Origin: Desulfobacteraceae bacterium
Lineage (GTDB): Bacteria > Desulfobacterota > DSM-4660 > Desulfatiglandales > Desulfatiglandaceae
Length of the DNA stretch: 11,412 nucleotides
NCBI GenBank assembly: GCA_030632525.1
Contig: DAOVUP010000014.1
Span: 1 to 11,412 of the forward strand
Direction: 5' to 3'
Both the position numbers and the translations under genes were made by a program. The notes below the pieces were generated by a model. That model was not told where the DNA came from. It saw only the letters and a program-made list of their open reading frames with translations, and searched no databases. Shown piece after piece: positions 5,146-11,412 of the stretch. How positions within the stretch are numbered: the first letter of the stretch is position 1; the number at the start of each line of letters is the position of its first letter.

Positions 5146-7770
5146 GGCATAAAGGGACTCAAAGGCCTCGCCTAATTTTTCAGGTTGATCCCCTCCACCC
5201 TGTGCCATGTCGGGTCGACCGCCTCCCTTTCCCCCCACAATACCTGATAATTGCCTTATAATCTCCCCGGCATGGAAGTTTCCTCCCAAGTCCTTGGTCA
5301 CCAGACAGGTCAGCATGGCCTTCCCCTCAATTCCTGCACCCAAAAGGACAATGCCTGAGCCGAGTTTATCCTTTATGCGGTCTCCGTATTCCCGGAGTTC
5401 TTTTGGAGAGCCTACCTGAAATTCCCGGGCAAGCACCTTAACCCCATTTATCTCTCTGATCCCGGTCAAAAGATCCTCAGATTTCTTGGTTAGAAGCTTG
5501 CCCTTAAGAGATTCAATCTCTCTTTCCTTCTCCTTCAGTTCCCTTAACAGACGTTCAATCCTTTTTTCCACCTTATCCGGCCCTGTCCTGAGAAGAGAGG
5601 CTGATTTTCTTAGCCCACTATCTCTCTCTAAGGTATACTGAAGCGCGGCTTCGCCTGTTAGGGCCTCGATCCGGCGGACATTCGCTGCAACCGCGCTTTC
5701 ACTTAGGATGCGAAAGAGGCCGACATCGCCAGTCCGTTTCGTGTGAGTTCCTCCACACAACTCCATGCTGATCCCATCGCCAATCTCAACAAGCCTGACC
5801 ATATCGCCATACCTCTCTTCAAAGATGGCCATGGCCCCTGTTTTCATGGCCTCTTCCTTGGACATCACCAAGGTCTGGACCGCAATGTTGTCACGGATAT
5901 GCCTGTTGACTAATTGTTCAATCTCCGTCAAATTCTCTTGCGAAACCTGCGTAAAATGGCTGAAGTCAAATCGGAGCCTATCAGGAGACACCAAAGATCC
6001 CGCCTGTTTGACATGATCACCTAAGACTTCTCTAAGGGCCGTATGAAGGAGGTGTGTGGCAGTATGGTTGTTGGCTGTAGAGCCCCGTTTTTCACGCTCA
6101 ACCTGTGCCTTAAGTGTGTCCCCGACCACAATCGTTCCGGTCTCAATATTGCCCCTGTGAACGACAAGGTCCGGACCGTGTTTAAGTGTGTGTGTCACCC
6201 TGAATCTTGAATCCCCATTAGAGAGCATCCCGATATCACCCACCTGCCCCCCTGATTCGGCATAAAAAGGGGTTTGATCTAAAACGATTTCAGCCTCTCC
6301 CCCCCCAGCGTCAACCGAGCCGGTCTCTTTTCCTCCCACTATTAATGCGATAACCTTAGCCTCTGACTCGACAGACTCATATCCTGAAAAACGTGTTGAA
6401 ATGCCTTGGGCCAAGAGCCCGCGAAAGGCCTCGGGGATCTTTTCTTCCCCGCTTCCCTTCCACGACTCCTGAGAAAGTTGCCTCTGTTTGGACATTGATC
6501 GATGATAACCGTCCATATCGATGGCCATCGCTTCATCACGAGCTACGTCCTCCACCATATCCACAGAAAGGCCATAGGTGTCATAAAGTCTGAAAGCCAC
6601 ATCCCCCGGGATGGTGTCAGCCCCCTTTGCCTTTAAATTTCGAATCTCTTCATTGAGCACCTTCATGCTGTAATTGAGGGTATCGGCAAAACGTCTTTCT
6701 TCATTATCCACTACTCCCTCGATAAGACCCTTTGCCTGGACAAGCTCTTTGTAGTCCTGGCCCATGATTTCAATGACCTTAGTACATATGGATCGAAGAA
6801 ACATCTCTCTAAGATCGAGGGCCTGGCCATAGCGGATGGCCCTGCGGATAATGCGTCTCAGCACATAGCCCCTCCCTTCGTTCGAAGGGATGATCCCGTC
6901 ACCGATCAGGAAAGAAAGCGATCGGGCATGATCTGAAATAACGCGGAAGGCCACATCCTGCCTTTCATCATCGCCGTATTTCTTTTGAGAGACCTCTTCT
7001 ATACGTAAAATGATATCCCTGAAAAGATCCGTATCATAATTGGATGTTACCCCCTGGACCACCGCTGTAATCCTTTCCAACCCCATCCCCGTATCAATAT
7101 TCGGCTTGGGGAGAGGTGTCAGCTTACCCTCCTGATCCCGGTCAAACTGGGTAAAGACCAGGTTCCATATTTCTAAATACCTGTCGCAGTCACACCCCGG
7201 CGCACAGCCGGGCAGGCCGCATCCCAAGGCAGGGCCCTGATCAATATGGATCTCTGAACATGGTCCGCAGGGGCCGGTGTCTCCCATAGCCCAGAAGTTA
7301 TCCTTTTCCCCCAACCTCACGATCCGATCCGACGGTATCCCGATTTTTTCTTCCCATATTCTGTAAGCCTCGTCATCATCTTTGTAAACAGAGACATGCA
7401 GCCGTTCAGCAGGGAGATTATAGCCTTCGGTTAGCAGCTCCCATCCCCACTCGATCGCCTCCTCCTTAAAATAATCCCCAAAGGAAAAATTTCCCAACAT
7501 CTCAAAGAAAGTATGATGTCTCAGGGTGTACCCGACATTTTCAAGATCATTGTGTTTACCGCCGGCGCGTACGCACTTCTGGGACGTGGTAGCCCTGGAA
7601 TAGGCCATCTTTACTTCCCCAAGAAAGGCTCCCTTGAACTGGACCATCCCGGCATTTGTAAATAACAGGGTAGGATCATCCCGCGGGATAAGTGAAGCGC
7701 TGTCAACGATCCGGTGTCCATGGTCCTTGAAATAGTCCAAGAACCTCTTTCTGATCTCTCTAAAATTCAT
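5122..7770 (-). CDS. alaS: Alanyl-tRNA synthetase
   Basis: This class II synthetase charges tRNA-Ala. From the ATG at 7770 it has 882 residues, close to the usual 870-880. Order of domains: the aminoacylation core (PTLLFTNAGM, TSQKCVRAGGKHNDLENVG, RHHTFFEMLGNFSFGDYFK, then NIDTGMGLER as motif 3); a cysteine-rich insertion CGLPGCAPGCDCDRY; the tRNA recognition part; the editing domain with the zinc-binding HTATH at about 565 and CGGTH at about 670, which clears mischarged Ser and Gly; and the DHHA1 C-Ala domain ending GGKGGGRPDMAQGGG at about 850. An in-frame GTG at 7779 would add three residues (MHI), but the ATG at 7770 is preferred because AAGG (7783-7780), overlapping the recA stop, gives an 8-10 nt spacing and MNFREIR aligns with the usual N-terminus. 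It is probably translated from the recA message. There is no intervening recX. Confidence 0.97.
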   Translation of the reverse strand: MNFREIRKRFLDYFKDHGHRIVDSASLIPRDDPTLLFTNAGMVQFKGAFLGEVKMAYSRATTSQKCVRAGGKHNDLENVGYTLRHHTFFEMLGNFSFGDYFKEEAIEWGWELLTEGYNLPAERLHVSVYKDDDEAYRIWEEKIGIPSDRIVRLGEKDNFWAMGDTGPCGPCSEIHIDQGPALGCGLPGCAPGCDCDRYLEIWNLVFTQFDRDQEGKLTPLPKPNIDTGMGLERITAVVQGVTSNYDTDLFRDIILRIEEVSQKKYGDDERQDVAFRVISDHARSLSFLIGDGIIPSNEGRGYVLRRIIRRAIRYGQALDLREMFLRSICTKVIEIMGQDYKELVQAKGLIEGVVDNEERRFADTLNYSMKVLNEEIRNLKAKGADTIPGDVAFRLYDTYGLSVDMVEDVARDEAMAIDMDGYHRSMSKQRQLSQESWKGSGEEKIPEAFRGLLAQGISTRFSGYESVESEAKVIALIVGGKETGSVDAGGGEAEIVLDQTPFYAESGGQVGDIGMLSNGDSRFRVTHTLKHGPDLVVHRGNIETGTIVVGDTLKAQVEREKRGSTANNHTATHLLHTALREVLGDHVKQAGSLVSPDRLRFDFSHFTQVSQENLTEIEQLVNRHIRDNIAVQTLVMSKEEAMKTGAMAIFEERYGDMVRLVEIGDGISMELCGGTHTKRTGDVGLFRILSESAVAANVRRIEALTGEAALQYTLERDSGLRKSASLLRTGPDKVEKRIERLLRELKEKEREIESLKGKLLTKKSEDLLTGIREINGVKVLAREFQVGSPKELREYGDRIKDKLGSGIVLLGAGIEGKAMLTCLVTKDLGGNFHAGEIIRQLSGIVGGKGGGRPDMAQGGGDQPEKLGEAFESLYALIENGTL

Positions 7771-7780
7771 TATGTGCACC

Positions 7781-8791
7781 TTAATCAGACTCGCCTTCCT
7801 CTTCTCCTCTCGTTAGCCCTGTCTTTTCAAGGATAAGCCCGGCGATTTTGTCTCTGATATCTATATTTTCGGCTAAAAAACGTTTTACGTTCTGTCTACC
7901 TTGACCAATCCGGTCTTCCCCAAAAGAGTACCATGCGCCGCTCTTCTCGACAATACCCAAAGAGACACCCAGGTCAAGGATGTCACCCTCCTTTGAGATC
8001 CCCTCTCCGTAAATTATATCAAATTCGGCATCTTTGAAAGGGGGCGCCACTTTGTTCTTCACCACTCGCACCCGCGTCCTGTTTCCAACAATTTGATCTC
8101 CATCCTTGATGGCCCCAATCCGCCTGATATCCAGACGCTGGCTCGAATAGAACTTTAAAGCATTTCCCCCCGAGGTAGTCTCGGGGCTGCCGAACATAAC
8201 ACCGATCTTCATCCTGATCTGGTTAATAAAGATAACGCAGGTATGTGATTTATTGATGGTTGCGGTGAGTTTTCTCAGGGCCTGTGACATTAGTCTGGCC
8301 TGGAGCCCCACGTGGTGGTCGCCCATCTCTCCCTCGATCTCGGCCCGCGGTACCAACGCTGCAACGGAATCGATGATCAGGACGTCAATGGCGCCGCTTC
8401 TGACAAGGATTTCGGTGATATCCAGGGCCTGTTCCCCCGTATCCGGCTGTGAAACTAAGAGGCTGTCCACATCCACACCTAACTTCCTGGCATAAATCAC
8501 GTCGAGGGCATGCTCTGCATCCACAAAGGCCACCGCCCCTCCCTTTACCTGGGCCTCGGCGGCTATATGGAGGGCTAAGGTGGTTTTTCCCGAAGATTCC
8601 GGCCCATAAATCTCGATCACCCTCCCGCGGGGAACACCGCCAATCCCGAGCGCCAAATCGAGAGCGAGAGATCCTGTGGAGATAGCAGGTATGTCGACTA
8701 GCTTTTCCTCTCCCATTTTCATAATGGATCCGCGGCCAAATTGTTTCTCTATCTGAGAAATGGCCTGTTCAATAGCCCTGTCTCTTTCCAT
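7781..8791 (-). CDS. recA: Recombinase RecA
   Basis: This 336-residue protein is the DNA-dependent ATPase that forms filaments on single-stranded DNA, catalyses strand exchange and activates LexA self-cleavage. The N-terminal helix ([20 protein letters not shown]) is followed by Walker [10 protein letters not shown] at residues 63-71, Walker [11 protein letters not shown] at about 136-145, the family signature [23 protein letters not shown], the DNA-contacting loop containing [18 protein letters not shown], and the C-terminal domain ending in an acidic tail (EEEGESD). The length is a little short of the usual 340-355 because the acidic tail is brief. The ATG at 8791 has GGGAGGG about 5 nt upstream. 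A 78-bp gap separates it from thpR upstream, room for its own promoter; three CTAAA repeats lie there. I do not see an E. coli-type LexA box. alaS follows within 10 bp. Confidence 0.98.
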   Translation of the reverse strand: MERDRAIEQAISQIEKQFGRGSIMKMGEEKLVDIPAISTGSLALDLALGIGGVPRGRVIEIYGPESSGKTTLALHIAAEAQVKGGAVAFVDAEHALDVIYARKLGVDVDSLLVSQPDTGEQALDITEILVRSGAIDVLIIDSVAALVPRAEIEGEMGDHHVGLQARLMSQALRKLTATINKSHTCVIFINQIRMKIGVMFGSPETTSGGNALKFYSSQRLDIRRIGAIKDGDQIVGNRTRVRVVKNKVAPPFKDAEFDIIYGEGISKEGDILDLGVSLGIVEKSGAWYSFGEDRIGQGRQNVKRFLAENIDIRDKIAGLILEKTGLTRGEEEGESD

Positions 8792-8869
8792 AGGAACCCT
8801 CCCTAAAAATAAGTGCTAAATTGTCTAAAATGAACTAAAGTCTACCCAGTAGCCCAAAATTCCTGACCT
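8792..8869 (-). promoter_or_regulatory. recA upstream gap with phased CTAAA repeats
   Basis: On the plus strand CTAAA occurs at 8816, 8825 and 8835 (TTTAG on the transcribed sense strand), spaced 9 and 10 bp, about one helical turn apart; a fourth lies at 8803. This is the only long gap in the thpR-recA-alaS part of the cluster, so a recA promoter is expected here. No classical LexA operator (CTGT-N8-ACAG or GAAC-N4-GTTC) was found. The role as an operator is an inference. Confidence 0.3.
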
Positions 8870-9445
8870 TCAACGCTTTCCAGTCAGGGGCCATCCGTTC
8901 AATCTGGAATAAACGGCTCCCCCTGGCCTTAAATCGCTCTTGAACAAAACAAGTTCTTCAATTATACACTCAGGGCTTGTCAGGTCATGATATTTTGACA
9001 AAAGATCATCCAGATGGGTCCCGGTTTTCGCACCCTTCCGAAATCTTCCGAGTGTCAGGTGAGGCTTAAAACGCCGCGTCTCCTCCTTAATCCCGAAAGG
9101 CCTCAGCCCTTTCTGTAAATCATCTCTAAAACAGGCCATGCGATCAATCGCGCCATCAAGCCCGATCCATAGTACTCTCGGGTTGCGCCTGCTGCCAAAG
9201 AGCCCGATCCCCTTTATGGCAATGCTGAAAGGCCCATATCCCTGGCAGACATCCTTCACGACGTCCTGGATCGGTCCTATCTGTTCTTCCTGTACGTCGC
9301 TCATAAAGACAGTTGTGATGTGGATGTTGTCCACATTAACTCGCCGGACGTTTAGGGGTAACTGTCTAACATCCTCGGATACCTTCACGATAATTCTTTT
9401 GATATCAACGGGCAACTCAAATGCCAGAAAGGATCTGATCGCCAT
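8870..9445 (-). CDS. thpR: RNA 2',3'-cyclic phosphodiesterase (2H phosphoesterase, LigT-like)
   Basis: This 191-residue protein belongs to the 2H phosphoesterase superfamily, defined by two H-x-T motifs. Here they are HITT at residues 42-45 (context DNIHITTVFM) and HLTL at 129-132 (context RRFKPHLTLGRF). The N-terminus RSFLAFELP matches the RxFxAxxLP start of ThpR. Enzymes of this family hydrolyse RNA 2',3'-cyclic phosphates and can ligate tRNA halves in vitro; the physiological role is unclear. In the first motif the residue after T is T rather than the common L, which should not affect catalysis since H and T are kept. It overlaps the 3' end of cinA by 29 bp, with AGAAGG about 7 nt before the ATG lying inside cinA, so translational coupling is likely. 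Length matches the family (about 180-200). Confidence 0.93.
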   Translation of the reverse strand: MAIRSFLAFELPVDIKRIIVKVSEDVRQLPLNVRRVNVDNIHITTVFMSDVQEEQIGPIQDVVKDVCQGYGPFSIAIKGIGLFGSRRNPRVLWIGLDGAIDRMACFRDDLQKGLRPFGIKEETRRFKPHLTLGRFRKGAKTGTHLDDLLSKYHDLTSPECIIEELVLFKSDLRPGGAVYSRLNGWPLTGKR

Positions 9446-10673
9446 TCAAGTACCTTCTAATCCAGTCCAGGGCCATCATTGAGGTGTTCAGTTTGATCTG
9501 CTTTCTCTGCCCCCAAAAGCGATATCTCCTTGAAAAAACCTCTTCCGCATTGCTAAGCCCTATATAAACTGTCCCGACCGGTTTATCCTTATTGCCCCCG
9601 TCAGGACCCGCAATCCCCGTCACTGCCAAGCCAAGATTGGACTTCATCCGTTCCCTTATACCCCTTGCCATTTCCTGTGCAGTCTCGTCACTTACTGCCC
9701 CATATTTATTAATGGTTTCCACATCAACCCCCAACATATTTACCTTGGATTGATTGCTGTAAGAAACCACCCCGCCACAGAAATAGTCCGAACTACCCGG
9801 GACATTTGTCAGTCTATGGCCTATCAGGCCCCCTGTGCACGATTCTGCCACTGATATTGTTTTGCCCCTTTCGGTGAGCAACCTGCCAACAACCTCTTCC
9901 ATCTCCTGATTCCCTGTGGAAAAAACATAATCGCCCACGAGAGATAATATCTCCGCCTCAACCTGATCCAACTCGGCTGTTACGGTCGACTCGTCCTCTC
10001 CCTGCAACGAGACAGTAATATGGTTTTCCGGAAAGTGAGGATAAAACCCCAATACAGCATCCGTTGGTTTCCCCCGTAACTTCACGAAGATCTCAGCGAT
10101 GCGCGGCTCGCTCAGACCATATAATTTTAAAAGGCGTTGCCTCACCACCGGGACGGTTTCATAAAGACTCAAGAGCTCCGGAAGCACAAATTTGTCCATG
10201 AGATGGCGCATCTGTTCAGGGACTCCCGGTAAGAAATAGAAACGGACATCTTTTTTGGCCAATGAAAATCCACATGTATCTCCTGAAGGGCTAATCATTG
10301 TAGCCCCTTCAGGGAGTAACGCCATTTTATGGAGGGGAGGCGTCATCTCAGCCCCTCGTGCTTTTACGTGTGCCTTGATTTTTTCAAGCATCTGATGATC
10401 GGGATAAAGAGGTCTATCCAAGGCATTAGCCACGATCCTGCATGTCATATCGTCCTCTGTTGAACCCAAGCCCCCTGTCACGATTACAAATCTGGACGAT
10501 TCCGAGACCATTTTAAGGGCATGGGAAACCATTTCTTCATTATCGCCCACCGACGTGACACGGGTTACACTTAGACCAGAGGCGGTGAGTTTCCCGGCTG
10601 CATACCACGAGTTGAGGTCAGGGGTCCTTCCTGAGGTAAGTTCATTGCCAATTGTGATAATTTCGCCGTTCAT
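9417..10673 (-). CDS. cinA: CinA family protein: molybdopterin-binding-like domain fused to NMN deamidase (PncC)
   Basis: From the ATG at 10673 this is a 418-residue two-domain protein. The N-terminal MoaB/Mog-like domain shows EIITIGNELTSGRTPDLN and VTGGLGSTEDD (the family usually has GGLGPTxDD); in CinA it acts as an ADP-ribose or related nucleotide pyrophosphatase (COG1058). A middle region follows. The C-terminal PncC domain, from about residue 260, has ISVAESCTGGLIGHRLT with the catalytic Ser in AESCTGG, GGVVSYSNQSK, and TGIAGPDGG with PVGTVYIG. PncC converts nicotinamide mononucleotide to nicotinate mononucleotide for NAD recycling. An in-frame TTG at 10688 would add five residues, but the ATG fits the conserved start. 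The pgpA-cinA-recA order is widespread. Just upstream lies the copy 2 repeat element, which separates cinA from pgpA; downstream it overlaps thpR. Confidence 0.95.
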   Translation of the reverse strand: MNGEIITIGNELTSGRTPDLNSWYAAGKLTASGLSVTRVTSVGDNEEMVSHALKMVSESSRFVIVTGGLGSTEDDMTCRIVANALDRPLYPDHQMLEKIKAHVKARGAEMTPPLHKMALLPEGATMISPSGDTCGFSLAKKDVRFYFLPGVPEQMRHLMDKFVLPELLSLYETVPVVRQRLLKLYGLSEPRIAEIFVKLRGKPTDAVLGFYPHFPENHITVSLQGEDESTVTAELDQVEAEILSLVGDYVFSTGNQEMEEVVGRLLTERGKTISVAESCTGGLIGHRLTNVPGSSDYFCGGVVSYSNQSKVNMLGVDVETINKYGAVSDETAQEMARGIRERMKSNLGLAVTGIAGPDGGNKDKPVGTVYIGLSNAEEVFSRRYRFWGQRKQIKLNTSMMALDWIRRYLNGDQILSGI

Positions 10674-10692
10674 TTTTCTTGTTTCCAAGCTC

Positions 10693-10877
10693 TGATGAAT
10701 TCGTAAAAAGGTGAATCCATCATGTTTTTGGTATTTGGTTTTTAGTGTTTAGTTCAAAAAATCTGCTGAAATACCAAATTATTACCCCACTTTGCGGGGC
10801 AAACACTAAATACAGTAGCGAAGCGACGAAACACTTTCCTAAAAAGGTCTATTTTTTAACTTTTTACGAGACCATCA
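10693..10877. repeat. MITE-like inverted-repeat element, copy 2 (TCGTAAAAAG family), filling the pgpA-cinA gap
   Basis: The ends are 18-bp imperfect inverted repeats with 15/18 identity: TGATGAATTCGTAAAAAG at 10693-10710, and at 10860-10877 the reverse complement of TGATGGTCTCGTAAAAAG. The right end closely matches that of the copy at 3549-3654. The interior (about 149 bp) is AT-rich and non-coding. It contains two 10-bp perfect inverted repeats in interleaved order: TTTGGTATTT (10727-10736) with AAATACCAAA (10769-10778), and TTTAGTGTTT (10741-10750) with AAACACTAAA (10801-10810). A 4-bp CCCC/GGGG hairpin (10785-10799) sits inside. The element begins 4 bp past the pgpA stop and ends 19 bp before the cinA ATG, so a pgpA-cinA message would carry it entirely. 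Confidence 0.6.
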
Positions 10878-10881
10878 ATTT

Positions 10882-11391
10882 TCAAGTTACAAGCAATAGA
10901 ATCCCCCTCAAGCACAGATGCGCGTACACTCCCGCTAACAGATCATCTACAACTATCCCAAATCCTCCTTTGAGCCTCTCCACCTGCCTCACAGGCCATG
11001 GCTTCACTATATCAAAGAAACGGAAGAGGATAAAACCTAAGCCCACGTTTACCAATGAGATAGGCAATAAAAGCATAGTCACCAAAAAACCGGCGACCTC
11101 GTCTATCACCACCTCGGAAGGGTCTTTCCTCCCCAACAGTTCCCGGGTCCGGTCTGCGGCCCAGATCGCCACGATTGTAATCACAAGAAGGACAAATACG
11201 CCATACCACTTTCCAAAATAATTGAGCAACAGGACAAGGGGCACGGCAGCCAAAGTCCCAAAGGTCCCGGATACCACCGGCGCAAGGCCGATACCGAACC
11301 ATGTGGCCAAAACCAGGGCGATTTTCCCATAAAACCCGGTTTGTCTGAAGGTGTCAAGGACTGATAAATTATCAGATTGATCTTTTGACAT
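10882..11391 (-). CDS. pgpA: Phosphatidylglycerophosphatase A
   Basis: This 169-residue membrane protein removes the phosphate from phosphatidylglycerophosphate to give phosphatidylglycerol at the inner membrane. Family landmarks: the early PVVSGTFGTL loop (38-47), DPSEVVIDEVAGFLVT from residue 90 with conserved acidic residues that bind Mg, FRFFDIVKPWPVRQVERL, and the closing GIVVDDLLAGVYA. About three to four hydrophobic segments are visible (25-40, 48-60, 63-80, 103-125) and a last one near the C-terminus. Length is usual for PgpA (about 160-170). The ATG at 11391 is used; a TTG one codon earlier (11394) is possible. GGAGGT at the very edge (11412-11407) is rather far upstream (12-15 nt). 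It is the first gene of the minus-strand cluster visible here; the cluster's promoter must be outside the window or upstream genes belong to it too. Confidence 0.94.
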   Translation of the reverse strand: MSKDQSDNLSVLDTFRQTGFYGKIALVLATWFGIGLAPVVSGTFGTLAAVPLVLLLNYFGKWYGVFVLLVITIVAIWAADRTRELLGRKDPSEVVIDEVAGFLVTMLLLPISLVNVGLGFILFRFFDIVKPWPVRQVERLKGGFGIVVDDLLAGVYAHLCLRGILLLVT

Positions 11392-11412
11392 CAAGCAGGT
11401 TGTGAGACCTCC

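Noticed and set aside
5207..8685. Plus-strand open frames of 60-83 codons opposite alaS and recA
   Set aside because: They are shadows of well-conserved genes, with no start signals or recognisable products.
8862..8888. Inverted repeat CCTGAC/GTCAGG across the thpR stop as a possible terminator before recA
   Set aside because: The stem is only 6 bp with a 15-base loop and the following T's are few; too weak to call.
1..11412. CRISPR array, phage, toxin-antitoxin or new defence system
   Set aside because: No regularly spaced repeats, integrase, or unexplained multi-gene cassette is present; nearly all coding sequence belongs to known housekeeping families.

Overview
This window looks like core chromosomal DNA from a Desulfobacterota (former Deltaproteobacteria) bacterium. 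That reading rests on remembered protein flavour: a BamD-type lipoprotein with the deltaproteobacterial FDR-Q/AEHE-YVG pattern, a short rhodanese-like exported protein, a transposase remnant of a RAYT type common in that group, and dispersed repeats ending in TCGTAAAAAG. No rRNA, tRNA, CRISPR array or intact insertion sequence was found.

Layout. (1) 1-977, minus strand: the N-terminal ~325 residues of an ATP-NAD/AcoX-kinase-family protein, cut by the window edge and starting at TTG. (2) 978-1609: a gene-poor stretch. It holds a ~180 bp MITE-like element with perfect 19-bp inverted ends that touches the ribosome binding site of gene 1, followed by a decayed C-terminal piece of a REP-associated (IS200-like) tyrosine transposase. 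(3) 1610-5145, plus strand: a PAP2-family membrane phosphatase; an exported rhodanese-like protein with a 60-residue small protein 11 nt downstream; thioredoxin (trxA); and the outer-membrane assembly lipoprotein BamD. (4) 5122-11391, minus strand: a compact cluster in transcription order pgpA - cinA - thpR - recA - alaS. alaS runs head-on into bamD and their 3' ends overlap by 24 bp.

Function. The minus-strand cluster is a conserved housekeeping set: phosphatidylglycerol synthesis (pgpA), nucleotide/NMN repair (cinA), an RNA 2H phosphoesterase (thpR), homologous recombination (recA) and alanyl-tRNA synthesis (alaS). No recX lies between recA and alaS. The plus-strand genes are mostly envelope or redox functions, probably in several short transcripts.

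I found no new defence or biosynthetic system. The most interesting material is non-coding: the MITE-like element at 989-1173; two copies (3549-3654 and 10693-10877) of another inverted-repeat element, one of which fills the whole pgpA-cinA gap and holds two interleaved 10-bp stems; and a rhodanese whose catalytic cysteine position is serine.
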